64,000 nucleotides of DNA from Haloactinospora alba (GCF_006717075.1 NZ_VFQC01000001.1:1-64000); one strand, 5' to 3'. Shown: positions 9,363 through 17,663, counted from the stretch's first letter. Program-made: numbers and translations. The notes: generated by a model from the letters alone, not told the origin.

Positions 9363-9398
9363 AGAAGACCCCCGGCATCGCATCGCCGGGGGTCTTCT
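9363..9398. terminator. Strong bidirectional hairpin terminator
   Basis: 14-bp perfect stem (AGAAGACCCCCGGC with GCCGGGGGTCTTCT) and an 8-base loop, just beyond the DUF397 stop. The A/T-rich outer ends give it terminator character in both directions. It probably ends the XRE-DUF397 transcript. Confidence 0.75.
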
Positions 9399-9405
9399 TG
9401 TTGTG

Positions 9406-9597
9406 TTACAGGCGGTCGGCGCGCACCTCGTCGAGGAACGCCTTCCACTCGGTGGCGGAGAACGACAGGTGGCCAGCCTGGCGGTTTTGGGTGTCGCGGA
9501 CAGCGGTCACCGGACCCTCAGCGACCTCGACGCACGCGCGTTCGCCGTTGCTGTAGCTGGACTTGTGCCATGTCGTGGTGGGAGCGTGAGCGCTCAT
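9406..9597 (-). CDS. DUF397 domain-containing protein
   Basis: 63 residues of the DUF397 family, small actinobacterial proteins nearly always encoded next to an XRE regulator with a DUF5753 tail. Family hallmarks are WHKSSYSNGERACVEVAEG, VAVRD-like TAVRDTQN and the C-terminal WKAFLDEVRADRL. The start overlaps the stop of the XRE gene upstream, so the two are translationally coupled. Some such pairs behave as regulator/antagonist or toxin-antitoxin-like units; the role here is not shown by sequence. Confidence 0.88.
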   Translation of the reverse strand: MSAHAPTTTWHKSSYSNGERACVEVAEGPVTAVRDTQNRQAGHLSFSATEWKAFLDEVRADRL

Positions 9598-10487
9598 TTC
9601 GCGATCTCCTTAGCTGCCGTGGTCAACATCTGTTCTGAGATGGTCTCGTCTAGCGACACAGCCCATAGGTTGGCAAACACTGCGTCGTACCGGTCCACCT
9701 CGCGATCCTTGTCAAGGTAGAGCTCACCTGCGAGATGGTTCAGATACACCGTGGTGGGCTCCGAAGGTTCGCCCGTGCCATTGACCGGAAAGCCCAGCAT
9801 GATGAACGCGCCGGATCTGACCCCGGGGTGCATCCCGGCGGCAAAAGGGACCACCCTCAAGTCGATGTTAGGCCGCTGACTCAACTCAGCGAGGTGCTGG
9901 AGCTGGGCAGCCATGACATCCGGGCCGCCGACCGGGCGTTTCAGTACTGCCTCGTTAATCACCACCCGCAACATCGGCGGCTCGATGGTACGTGTGACCA
10001 GGGCCTTTCGAGAGGTTTGGACGTGAACGAGGCGGTCGATTTCCTCGGCTGCGGAATTTGGCCTTGATTCCGTGATAAGAGCCCGCGTGTAGGCCTCGGT
10101 TTGCAACAGCCCCGGAACAAGCTCCGGCTCGTACCAGCGGAAGTCCGAGGCTGCTTCCTCCAACCCGATGTACACGTCGAACCCCTCAGGGATCACATCC
10201 CCGAAGCTGTGCCACCATCCACGCGCTTTGGTCTCCTTGGCGAGTGCCTTCAGTGCGTCGGTGAGGTCGTCGGGAGCGCCGTAGAGCCTGCACATCGCCT
10301 CGACGTCGAGGGAACGCAGTGCAACCTGCCCGCTCTCGATACGCCAAACTTTCGCTTCCGAGAACTCCATCTCATGCGCAGCCAGTTTGACCGTAAACCC
10401 CGCTTGGTTGCGCAGCTTTCGGAGGTGGCGGCCGAGCTGGCGCTTGGGCACTGTCGAGCCGGTCGTGCCTGTCGCCGTATTGCCCAT
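9594..10487 (-). CDS. XRE-family helix-turn-helix regulator with DUF5753 domain
   Basis: 297 residues. The N-terminal helix-turn-helix lies at about 18-75 (LGRHLRKLRNQAGFTVK, FSEAKVWRIESGQVALRS) and the DUF5753 domain fills the rest (WYEPELVPGLLQTEAYTRAL, NEAVLKRPVGG, VPFAAGMHPG). The ATG at 10487 follows GGAGG; the frame is open upstream but that would cross the operator region. It forms the classic pair with DUF397. An inverted repeat around a central palindrome at 10522-10591 lies just upstream and is a likely autoregulatory site. Confidence 0.9.
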   Translation of the reverse strand: MGNTATGTTGSTVPKRQLGRHLRKLRNQAGFTVKLAAHEMEFSEAKVWRIESGQVALRSLDVEAMCRLYGAPDDLTDALKALAKETKARGWWHSFGDVIPEGFDVYIGLEEAASDFRWYEPELVPGLLQTEAYTRALITESRPNSAAEEIDRLVHVQTSRKALVTRTIEPPMLRVVINEAVLKRPVGGPDVMAAQLQHLAELSQRPNIDLRVVPFAAGMHPGVRSGAFIMLGFPVNGTGEPSEPTTVYLNHLAGELYLDKDREVDRYDAVFANLWAVSLDETISEQMLTTAAKEIAK

Positions 10488-10521
10488 AGGGCCTCCACGC
10501 TCGGTTTGGGGCAGTGCGTTC

Positions 10522-10591
10522 CTTCGCAATGAGAGCACCAAGTACATCACATTGCAATGCCCCGGTAGCAATCGAACCCATCATTGCGAAG
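10522..10591. promoter_or_regulatory. Composite operator: 11-bp inverted repeat around a 10-bp palindrome
   Basis: CTTCGCAATGA (10522-10532) and TCATTGCGAAG (10581-10591) are perfect reverse complements. Midway between them lies the palindrome CATTGCAATG (10550-10559), and another ATTGC occurs near 10606. All share an ATTGC core. The block lies upstream of the XRE gene and in front of the plus-strand genes from 10800, so looping repression by the XRE protein is plausible. Confidence 0.65.
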
Positions 10592-10686
10592 ATTCGCAGT
10601 GAAGTATTGCACAGCGAGTTTTTCGAATGACAGACTCACTGTCACGTACCCCACCCCCTACGTGACAGTGCTTGGGACACAAGAAA

Positions 10687-10727
10687 CCCCGGGCGCGGTA
10701 ATGGCTGGCTACCGACCGCGCCCGGGG
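10687..10727. terminator. Hairpin upstream of the 10800 gene
   Basis: 13-bp perfect stem (CCCCGGGCGCGGT with ACCGCGCCCGGGG) and a 15-base loop. It lies between the operator block and the plus-strand gene at 10800, so it may be an attenuator in that gene's leader or a terminator for a short upstream transcript. Confidence 0.5.
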
Positions 10728-10799
10728 CGTTACAAGAAGCCTCCGCGAGAGTGGACGCTCTCCGGAGGTGTGGCCACCGACTGGAATGGAGTCGATGAC

Positions 10800-11273
10800 A
10801 TGCCCCAGTTTATTCGCACTCTCGCGTCCCTGTGGACGCTGCTCCTGATGCTGGCTGTCGCCTTGTTTCCGCCCGCGCGGAGCTACCGGGACCGCCAGGA
10901 ACGCCTGGAACCGTGCGTCGCGGTGCCGCTGGCGGCCCGCCGTCGGGAATCAGCACGCCGATTCGCCGTGCCGCCGCCGAGAGCGTCGGAAGTACTCCCG
11001 GAGCCACTGACCCACCCGCTTCCCGAACCCGAACTGCTCGATCCCGAGGAGTACAGTCTGGTGCGGCCCTACGTGACCGAGCTCGAGCGCCTGCGCCAGG
11101 CGCGAGAGGAAGAGGGGTACTGCCCCGCCTGTGGTACCGCCGTCCCCGCGCCGGGCCCTTCCGCCCCACCGGCATACGGCGACGGGTTGGACGACCTCCG
11201 CGCGGAACTGTCCCCGCTGGTGCGCGCGTGGAAGTCCCAACGCGAGGAGAACCGTGCGGGGGTGGTCCGGTGA
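10800..11273 (+). CDS. Hypothetical protein with N-terminal hydrophobic segment and CxxC
   Basis: 157 residues from the ATG at 10800 (GGAGTC just upstream). Residues 4-22 (FIRTLASLWTLLLMLAVAL) are hydrophobic. A Pro/Arg-rich middle follows, then LLDPEEYSLVRPYVTELERL and CPACG. The SLVRPY segment is typical of small proteins found beside XRE/DUF397 pairs in Streptomyces-like genomes; function unknown. It heads a run of four overlapping small genes. The start of the next gene overlaps its stop (GTGA). Confidence 0.6.
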   Translation: MPQFIRTLASLWTLLLMLAVALFPPARSYRDRQERLEPCVAVPLAARRRESARRFAVPPPRASEVLPEPLTHPLPEPELLDPEEYSLVRPYVTELERLRQAREEEGYCPACGTAVPAPGPSAPPAYGDGLDDLRAELSPLVRAWKSQREENRAGVVR

Positions 11274-11488
11274 GTATCCCCGGGAGTTGGTCTTCTCCGT
11301 TGCTGCGTCCGGGTGATGTGGCTGAGGTGTTCGGTGTCACCACCTCGACCGTCAACGCCTGGGTGCGTGAGGGCCGCCTGGCCCCGGTGGTGGTTACTCC
11401 GGGCGGGCACCGGCGGTTCGCGCCCGGCCAGGTTCAGGACCTTATGGCCGCCACCCGTCACCAGAACGGGAGGGGTGGTGACACGTGA
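11270..11488 (+). CDS. Small MerR/BldC-like helix-turn-helix protein
   Basis: 72 residues from a GTG at 11270 overlapping the previous stop. The sequence LLRPGDVAEVFGVTTSTVNA, WVREGRLAPVVVTPGGHRRF is a winged helix-turn-helix of the MerR/excisionase type, closest in layout to BldC-like regulators. There is no effector domain. Its stop overlaps the next start (GTGA). In this setting it could be a developmental-type regulator or an excisionase left from a mobile element; no integrase is nearby. Confidence 0.8.
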   Translation: MSIPGSWSSPLLRPGDVAEVFGVTTSTVNAWVREGRLAPVVVTPGGHRRFAPGQVQDLMAATRHQNGRGGDT

Positions 11489-11697
11489 ATCTCACCCCGC
11501 AGGAACGCCAAGAGCTGCGTGACCTACTGGAGCAGCTCTCCCAGGCTATGGACGACGACGCCCTGTGGCCCGGCCAGATCCGCGACATCCTCCGGGAACT
11601 GCACGCACGCGTGGTTGCCTGGCTCGGCGACGAGGACGCGGAGACGGTTCCCCACCAGCACAGCGCTGGGGGTGGTGGTGGCCCGTGCGAGGAGTAG
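11485..11697 (+). CDS. Small helical hypothetical protein
   Basis: 70 residues from a GTG at 11485. The first 50 residues form an amphipathic helical hairpin (LTPQERQELRDLLEQLSQAM, IRDILRELHARVVAWLGDED), followed by a Gly-rich tail ending PCEE. It overlaps both neighbours, so it belongs to the same transcript. No family recognised. Confidence 0.55.
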   Translation: MNLTPQERQELRDLLEQLSQAMDDDALWPGQIRDILRELHARVVAWLGDEDAETVPHQHSAGGGGGPCEE

Positions 11698-11957
11698 AGC
11701 CCGGGTGGGGGCCCGGCATGTGGGTGCGGTTCCCCCACGAGGAAGATGGCACCACCCCGTGGGATGTCGTCACACAGCAGGCTGACGGGATGCTGCGGAT
11801 CGCACCCCGCGACAGGGTCGGCGACGCCCCCACGGTCACCGTCCACCCGGACACGGTGGAGCGGCTCTCCAGTGGAGACCTGTCGTTCCTGCAATGCCGG
11901 TGGCCCGTGGGGCTGCCAAGGGTGGGCCGGTGCGGCACGCCAACCCGCGCACCCTGA
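11685..11957 (+). CDS. Hypothetical protein, possibly frameshifted at its end
   Basis: 90 residues from a GTG at 11685 that overlaps the previous gene. The core MWVRFPHEEDGTTPWDVVTQ, GMLRIAPRDRVGDAP and VTVHPDTVERLS looks like a real conserved small protein. The current end RCGTPTRAP is less convincing: in the neighbouring frame a tail VRHANPRTLTDWIPVELRE runs to a stop at 11989. That tail could be the true C-terminus reached by a one-base indel near 11925, or a separate 19-codon gene starting GTG at 11930. Confidence 0.5.
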   Translation: MRGVEPGWGPGMWVRFPHEEDGTTPWDVVTQQADGMLRIAPRDRVGDAPTVTVHPDTVERLSSGDLSFLQCRWPVGLPRVGRCGTPTRAP

Positions 11958-11989
11958 CCGACTGGATCCCGGTCGAACTCCGCGAGTAG

Positions 11990-12567
11990 ACCCCACTCTG
12001 ACCGCGCGCCTTTTCTCGACCGGGCGCACACCTCCCGTTGCCCGGGTGCTGCCACTATCTCCCAGTACCCGGGCGTCCCACTCTGCCCGCGGGTGTCCTT
12101 CCTCTTCATCGTGCGTCCGGGGGCGGCCGGATTTCCGTGTTCCCATAGGGGCGTGCGCACAGCGGTGGAACGGTATGGTCAGATCCTGACCGCATTTGCC
12201 GGCATACCGGCCATGTGGAATCACAAAAGAATAACGCCACGCATTGTCGCAGGTGAAAAAGGGTGCGCCCCACGCATGTGGGGATGGGGCCGGGCGAGGT
12301 CACCTGTGAGCTGCGCTGGCAGCGGGTGCACATACGGGCGGGAGTCTGGTCGCGTTCTCGGCCTCGGTGCCCCAACGGGATCGCGTGTGATCGTGTCCGG
12401 CAGGGCGTGCGTCGCAAGGACGGATGTGGTCTCCTGGCTTCGTCGTGGTGATGGAGGCCACGCCGCCTGGCAGTGGTCCGTTTTTGAGGGGTGTGCGTGC
12501 TATGTCCAAATATCCAGAAGTTGCACACACGGGCATGCGCGCGACCTAGAAGACCAGGTCAGAGAGG
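11990..12567 (+). promoter_or_regulatory. Presumed CRISPR leader region
   Basis: 578 bases without a convincing gene between the small-gene run and the first CRISPR repeat. It has two AT-richer patches (about 12215-12263 and 12490-12530), unlike the GC-rich surroundings. GTGTGC (12491-12496) and GCACAC (about 12524) form an inverted pair. A degenerate repeat lies at 12264-12292. I place the leader on this side because the repeat is intact here and degenerate at the other end of the array. Confidence 0.5.
12264..12292 (+). repeat. Degenerate CRISPR repeat upstream of the array
   Basis: 29 bases beginning GTGCGCCCC and ending GATGGGGCC, alignable without gaps to the array repeat with about six differences. 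The hairpin is kept by matching changes: CCCCACG-CA-TGTGGGG here versus CCCCGCG-CA-CGCGGGG in the array. Its start is 304 bases before the first canonical repeat, close to five 61-base units. I could not identify clear repeats between the two. Confidence 0.55.
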
Positions 12568-13935
12568 ATGCTCCCCGCGCACGCGGGGATGGACCCGCCG
12601 GTCACATCATCGGTGTGTTCCAACAACGATGCTCCCCGCGCACGCGGGGATGGACCCGCGGCCGCGCCCACGCTGCACGCCGCCCCGACATGCTCCCCGC
12701 GCACGCGGGGATGGACCCGCGCGACATCCGCAGATTTATACCGTCCGCTTATGCTCCCCGCGCACGCGGGGATGGACCCCTGATGGAAGAGCAGTACGTA
12801 GAAACTCCGGAATGCTCCCCGCGCACGCGGGGATGGACCCTCACAACACAGCGAACACAGCGAGAGGGCGTCCATGCTCCCCGCGCACGCGGGGATGGAC
12901 CCGGCGGAGAACGCTGACCGCCACGAGGCGGGGAATGCTCCCCGCGCACGCGGGGATGGACCCACCGGAAGGGCTCCGAGAATCCCGCCTATGATATGCT
13001 CCCCGCGCACGCGGGGATGGACCCAAGATTTGATGCGTTGGTGCGGGTCGCACATGATGCTCCCCGCGCACGCGGGGATGGACCCTCCGAATGCCATGCC
13101 CCGACACGCTGCCGGTGATGCTCCCCGCGCACGCGGGGATGGACCCTGCGCATGGTCGCCAGAGCGAGCACGGCCCGCATGCTCCCCGCGCACGCGGGGA
13201 TGGACCCCGGAGGTCAGGCCAGAGACTGCCCCGCTGTCCATGCTCCCCGCGCACGCGGGGATGGACCCGCTGCGCAGTTCCGCGGTGTGGCGATGGCCGT
13301 ATGCTCCCCGCGCACGCGGGGATGGACCCGGCGTCCTCGTCCTCGTCGCCCTCAGCAGCGAGATGCTCCCCGCGCACGCGGGGATGGACCACGGGAATCC
13401 GGGAAATGATAACGAGAGTTCAGATGCTCCCCGCGCACGCGGGGATGGACCCGTGACCGCTACCAGGTGGTTGTGGCGCCACTCGATGCTCCCCGCGCAC
13501 GCGGGGATGGACCCCGCTTCCACCTGCGCGGGAGGACGAGTTCGAGATGCTCCCCGCGCACGCGGGGATGGACCCCCCAGGCGCGGGCCGCGCTGATGGT
13601 CGGTCCATGCTCCCCGCGCACGCGGGGATGGACCCTTTTCCGCCAGATCGGCATACGGCACCGGCACATGCTCCCCGCGCACGCGGGGATGGACCCCGAG
13701 AAGCGGTGCGGGAGTACCTGGAGAAGGAATGCTCCCCGCGCACGCGGGGATGGACCCAGGTCGCGGCGCACCCGGCCGCCCAGAGGCTCAATGCTCCCCG
13801 CGCACGCGGGGATGGACCCGGATCGCTCAAGTACTCAGCAACGAACTGGGTATGCTCCCCGCGCACGCGGGGATGGACCCAACCCCCACCTGCTGCAGCA
13901 GGTCCAGCAGGAATGCTCCCCGCGCACGCGGGGAT
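12568..13935 (+). CRISPR. Type I-E-like CRISPR array, 23 repeats and 22 spacers
   Basis: The 29-base repeat starts ATGCTCCCCGCG, has hairpin arms CCCCGCG/CGCGGGG and ends GATGGACCC, the actinobacterial type I-E pattern. Repeats begin at 12568, 12629, 12690, 12751, 12812, 12874, 12935, 12996 and so on to 13852 and 13913. The period is 61 with a few of 60 or 62, so spacers are mostly 32 and a few 31 or 33 bases. The repeat at 13363 ends in A instead of C. The last repeat (13913) keeps 23 bases and then has a partial duplication of its right arm (CACGCGGGGATGGG, 13936-13949). All spacers look different. No cas gene lies in the window. Confidence 0.97.
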
Positions 13936-14030
13936 CACGCGGGGATGGGTCTTGGTTCGTGGGGAAGGTAGCTGCGGACCCTCTCTGTCCTTGCTGTTCA
14001 GGGCGCTGTTCGCTCGCCCCCGACACAAGT

Positions 14031-14045
14031 ACTACAGTTCGTAGT
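14031..14045. promoter_or_regulatory. ACTAC...GTAGT palindrome, possible BlaI/MecI-type operator
   Basis: ACTACAGTTCGTAGT is a perfect dyad with 5-bp arms (ACTAC/GTAGT) and a 5-base centre. It lies 61 bases upstream of the membrane-protein gene at 14106. Arms of this sequence are typical of BlaI-like repressor sites, but no such repressor gene is in the window. Confidence 0.4.
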
Positions 14046-14105
14046 GGTCGTTTCCGGTGGGGAGCGTACGCACAGTGATCCCGACAGTGGGCGGAGGTAC
14101 GGGGC

Positions 14106-14471
14106 GTGGTTGAGGGGCTGACCACCACCATCCACATCGCGTCGCTCGTCATGGCCGGTTGGTGCCTGGTCTCCACGTTCCGCGACCAGCCGATGGTGGT
14201 GCCGCACCTGGCCGGCATGACCGTGCTGTGGCTGATCCTCATCGGCCAGGCCGTGACCTCCACCGTCCTTATCACCGGCGGCGCGCGCCCGGCGGAACCC
14301 GTGGTCTTCGTGTCCTACCTGGCCACCGTCGTCCTGCTGCCGCCCGCCTGCGCCGTGTGGGGGCTCATGGACCGCAGCCGCTGGGGCCCCGCCGTCATCG
14401 CCGTCGCCTGCCTGGTGCTGCCGGTGCTGATGGTGCGGCTGGAACAACTCTGGGGGCCCGCCGTTGCCTGA
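14106..14471 (+). CDS. Small integral membrane protein
   Basis: 121 residues from a GTG start, with four predicted membrane helices (for example IHIASLVMAGWCLVS, MTVLWLILIGQAVTS, FVSYLATVVLLPPACAVWGL, AVIAVACLVLPVLMV). No enzyme motif. It overlaps the next gene by 8 bases; both encode four-helix proteins of similar size, as often seen beside sulfurtransferase or transporter genes in actinobacteria. Function unknown. Confidence 0.7.
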   Translation: MVEGLTTTIHIASLVMAGWCLVSTFRDQPMVVPHLAGMTVLWLILIGQAVTSTVLITGGARPAEPVVFVSYLATVVLLPPACAVWGLMDRSRWGPAVIAVACLVLPVLMVRLEQLWGPAVA

Positions 14472-14880
14472 CCCCGCCAGCAGCCGCTCCGGACCGGGCC
14501 GGGTCCTGGTCGCGGTCTACGCCGTCTTCGCCCTGGCCGCCACGGCCCGCGCCTCGGTCCAGATCCTCACCCGCTTCCACGAGGCGCCGCTGGCCTACCT
14601 CCTCTCCGCGGTGGCCGGGCTCGTCTACATCGTGGCCACGGTCGGCATCGCCCGCCGGGACCGCGCCTCCCACCGCGTCGCGCTGGCCTCCTGCACCGTC
14701 GAACTCGCCGGGGTGCTGATCGTGGGCGCCGCCAGCATCCTCGACCCCGCCGCGTTCCCCGACGACACCGTGTGGTCCCGGTTCGGCAGCGGCTACCTGT
14801 TCATCCCCCTCGTGCTCCCCGTACTGGGGCTGTGGTGGCTGTCGCGGCTGCGCGCCGGCGAACGCGAACCCGCCCGTTAG
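14464..14880 (+). CDS. Small integral membrane protein
   Basis: 138 residues, probably from a TTG at 14464 overlapping the previous stop (MPDPASSRSGPGRVL). Four hydrophobic helices are visible (VLVAVYAVFALAATARA, YLLSAVAGLVYIVATVG, CTVELAGVLIVGAAS, YLFIPLVLPVLGLWWLS). It ends with a basic tail (RLRAGEREPAR). Likely co-translated with the preceding membrane protein and possibly forming a complex with it; function unknown. Confidence 0.7.
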   Translation: MPDPASSRSGPGRVLVAVYAVFALAATARASVQILTRFHEAPLAYLLSAVAGLVYIVATVGIARRDRASHRVALASCTVELAGVLIVGAASILDPAAFPDDTVWSRFGSGYLFIPLVLPVLGLWWLSRLRAGEREPAR

Positions 14881-14929
14881 GCGGTGCCGCTACTGCCGCG
14901 CAACCCCGCCGGCGGATATCCTCGCTCCC

Positions 14930-15784
14930 ATGGCACAGCAGGAACGTCCCACCGAACTCCCCGTCGTCGTCACCCCCGCGTGGCTGGCTCGGTACCGCGA
15001 CACGGTCGTCGTCGCCGACGTGCGGTGGTACCTCGACGGCCGTTCCGGACGGGACGCCTACCTCGGCGGACACATCCCGGGGGCGGTGTTCGTCGACGTG
15101 GACACCGATCTCGCCGCCCCGCCCACCCCCGAGGGCGGCCGCCACCCGCTGCCCGACCCGCGGGACTTCGCCGCCTCCCTGGCGGCGCTCGGGGTCGGTG
15201 ACACCACACCCGTCGTGGCCTACGACGACTCCGGCGGCGCCACCGCCGCCCGGCTCGTGTGGATGCTGCGGGCGCTCGGCTCGCCCGCCGCCGTACTCGA
15301 CGGCGGCATCCAGGCCTGGGAAGGGCCGCTGGAGACGGGCAACCCCGCACCGCCGCGCCGGCACCGCACCCCGGTCCCCTGGCCGCCGGACCGCGTCGCC
15401 GACACCGCCACCGTGCGGGAGGAACTCGACGATCCCGCCCGGCTCGTTCTGGACGCGCGCACCCGTGGCCGGTTCACCGGTGCCGAACCCGCACCGGTCG
15501 ACGCCCGCCCGGGCCATGTTCCCGGGGCGCGTAACGCCGCGTGGCAGGACAACCTCACCGCCGGCGGCGGGTTCGCCGACCCCGCCGTGCTGCGCGAACG
15601 TTTCGCTGCCCTCGGCGCGGACACCGCCGACACCGTCACCGCCTACTGCGGGTCGGGGGTGACCGCCTGCCACGACCTGCTCGCCTTGGAGCACGCCGGC
15701 TACACCCGCACCCGCCTCTATCCCGGGTCGTGGAGCGCCTGGGGCGCCGACCCGGAACTCCCGGCGGAAACGGGCGAGGGGTAG
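14930..15784 (+). CDS. Sulfurtransferase (tandem rhodanese domains)
   Basis: 284 residues, the normal length for thiosulfate or 3-mercaptopyruvate sulfurtransferases. Two rhodanese domains are visible: an inactive N-terminal one (VVADVRWYLDG, YLGGHIPGAVFVDVD) and a C-terminal one with the active-site loop CGSGVTAC, catalytic Cys at about residue 240. The loop CGSGVTA is the form found in mercaptopyruvate/thiosulfate enzymes of actinobacteria; substrate choice cannot be fixed from it. The protein moves sulfane sulfur to acceptors such as cyanide or thiols in the cytoplasm. Confidence 0.9.
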   Translation: MAQQERPTELPVVVTPAWLARYRDTVVVADVRWYLDGRSGRDAYLGGHIPGAVFVDVDTDLAAPPTPEGGRHPLPDPRDFAASLAALGVGDTTPVVAYDDSGGATAARLVWMLRALGSPAAVLDGGIQAWEGPLETGNPAPPRRHRTPVPWPPDRVADTATVREELDDPARLVLDARTRGRFTGAEPAPVDARPGHVPGARNAAWQDNLTAGGGFADPAVLRERFAALGADTADTVTAYCGSGVTACHDLLALEHAGYTRTRLYPGSWSAWGADPELPAETGEG

Positions 15785-15815
15785 CCGGGAGAGCACCGGG
15801 AGATCTTCGGTTTAA

Positions 15816-15860
15816 CACCGCGTGACCTGCGATGTTGGGTCAGCGGGCGGTCACGCGGTG
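15816..15860. terminator. 12-bp inverted repeat after the sulfurtransferase gene
   Basis: CACCGCGTGACC (15816-15827) and GGTCACGCGGTG (15849-15860) are perfect reverse complements with a 21-base loop, 31 bases after the stop. Likely a transcription end signal. The remaining stretch to 16067 holds the htrA promoter region. Confidence 0.5.
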
Positions 15861-16067
15861 CGTCTGGCGGCTCGGGGCGCACCTGGAGCCATGGTCGGTT
15901 ATACCCTGCCGAACACGGCGGCGGCGCGCCGGGGCGGTGAATTCGAAACCGGAACTAAGGGCTGTTTCACTTCGTTCTAACCCGTGCGAGTGACGCTGGG
16001 AAACGAAACCGAGCCCGGCGGTGCAGTCTCCCCGCCGGGAACCGTACTCGTCGTCCGGAGGATCCAC

Positions 16068-17483
16068 GTGAGCGAGACCGGACTCAACAACGGCGCCCCG
16101 TTCAACCAGAACCAGAACGCAGGCGACCCACGGCCGGAGAACGGGGAAGGCCAGCAGCCGCCGGCTCCTCCGCACGGTTCCTGGGCCGCCCCGGCGGCAC
16201 CCCCGCCCGGTGGCGCTCCCGGCGGTGCCGCCGGCGGAGGGACCATGCCGGGAGGGGGAGCGGAGGGGCCGCCGCCGTTCCCGCCCGACCCCGCCGCCGG
16301 GGCTCCCGCGCCGCCGCCCGGGCCGCAGCGGGAGAGTTTCTGGAAACGGCACAAGGTTCCCCTCGTCGCGGCGGTGACGGCACTGGCAACCAGCCTCGTC
16401 GTCGGTCCGGCCGCGGCGGTCGGGACCGTCGCCCTCCTCGGCGGTGAGCAGAACCAGCCCCAGAGTTCCCTGTCCGGGAACCAGGCCAGCAACGTCTCCA
16501 GCGGCGACGTCAGCGAGGTCGCCGAGAGCGTGCGGCCCAGCGTCGTGTCGATCGAGGTGGGGGAGGGCGCCGGGAGCGGCGTCGTCATCAGCTCCGACGG
16601 CCGGATCCTCACCAACAACCACGTTGTCGCCCAGAGCGACGGCGACGCCGTGAAGGTGCAGTTCAACGACGGCGACACCGCCAAGGCGAAGGTGCTCGGC
16701 AAGGACCCGGTCTCCGACCTCGCGGTCCTCGAGGCCCAGGGGAAGAAGGACCTCGCACCCGCGGTGTTCGGCGACTCCGACAAGGTCGAGGTCGGCGCGG
16801 ACGTGGTCGCCATCGGGTCCCCGCTGGGACTGTCCGGAACGGTGACCTCCGGCGTCGTGAGCGCCAAGGACCGCCCGGTCAACACCGGAGTCGTCGAGGG
16901 GGACCAGGGCCAGGACCGCCCGGACTCGCCGTTCGACCTTCCGGGCGGCGGCGAGGACTCCCCGCAGGCGCGGACGTCGACCGTCATCAACGCCATCCAG
17001 ACCGACACCCCCATCAACCCCGGCAACTCCGGCGGGCCGCTGGTGAACATGAACGGTGAGGTCGTGGGGCTCAACACCGCCATCGCCGGTACCGGCGGCG
17101 GAGCGTCGAGCGAGTCGGGCTCCATCGGTCTGGGGTTCGCGATCCCGATCAACCAGGCCAAGCCGATAGCCGAGCAGCTGGTCGACACCGGGACCGCCAC
17201 CTACGCGGCAGTCGAGGCCACCATCGCGCCGAACCGGGACGGCGCCGGGGCCAGGGTGGTGGAGGTCAACGGCGGCGGTGCCGCCGACGAGGCCGGCCTG
17301 GAGAGCGACGACGTCATCACCAGTGTCGACGGGGACGAGGTGGACGGCCCCGACGCCCTCATCGCGGCGATCCGGTCGCACCAGCCGGGAGACACGATCA
17401 CGGTCGGCTACCAGCGCGGCGGAGACCAGGAGGAGACCGAGGTGACCCTCTCGGCGCAGTCAGCGGACAGTATCGGCGGCTGA
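16068..17483 (+). CDS. HtrA/DegP-like membrane-anchored serine protease with PDZ domain
   Basis: 471 residues from a GTG at 16068 behind CCGGAGGA. Order of parts: cytoplasmic Pro/Gly-rich head (1-95), one membrane helix (about 97-125, VPLVAAVTALATSLVVGPAA), trypsin-like protease with His185 (TNNHVV), Asp217 (SDLAVL) and Ser321 (GNSGGPL), and a PDZ domain (about 375-460). This is the PepD/HtrA architecture of actinobacteria, a quality-control protease outside the membrane. A MprAB-like two-component system lies 1.4 kb away; in mycobacteria MprAB controls pepD, so a functional link is plausible though not proven. Confidence 0.92.
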   Translation: MSETGLNNGAPFNQNQNAGDPRPENGEGQQPPAPPHGSWAAPAAPPPGGAPGGAAGGGTMPGGGAEGPPPFPPDPAAGAPAPPPGPQRESFWKRHKVPLVAAVTALATSLVVGPAAAVGTVALLGGEQNQPQSSLSGNQASNVSSGDVSEVAESVRPSVVSIEVGEGAGSGVVISSDGRILTNNHVVAQSDGDAVKVQFNDGDTAKAKVLGKDPVSDLAVLEAQGKKDLAPAVFGDSDKVEVGADVVAIGSPLGLSGTVTSGVVSAKDRPVNTGVVEGDQGQDRPDSPFDLPGGGEDSPQARTSTVINAIQTDTPINPGNSGGPLVNMNGEVVGLNTAIAGTGGGASSESGSIGLGFAIPINQAKPIAEQLVDTGTATYAAVEATIAPNRDGAGARVVEVNGGGAADEAGLESDDVITSVDGDEVDGPDALIAAIRSHQPGDTITVGYQRGGDQEETEVTLSAQSADSIGG

Positions 17484-17663
17484 TCCGGCGGTGCCGCTCC
17501 GGACGCGGCGGAACAGCGCCTCCGCGTGCGAGTAAAACCGAAAACAACGGGAACGTTCTCACATGAAGTTGGCGGCGGGCGGACCGTCCCCGTCGCGCCC
17601 GCCGACGGTGGCCGTCTGCGCATTCCTTCCCCATGCGCAGGCGGCCGCGCGTTTCGGGGGCGG

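Noticed and set aside
11270..11488. Evidence for a whole integrative element from the excisionase-like gene
   Set aside because: No integrase, attachment site or tRNA gene nearby; the protein is equally like BldC-type regulators.
12300..12560. Further degenerate CRISPR repeats between the 12264 element and the first repeat
   Set aside because: At the positions expected from the 61-base period I found only scattered matches such as GATGGAGGCC, not better than background.
12546..14028. Long open frames on both strands across the CRISPR array
   Set aside because: They only read the 61-base repeat unit (repeated PSPRARGA or SIPACAGS words); no ribosome-binding site or domain.
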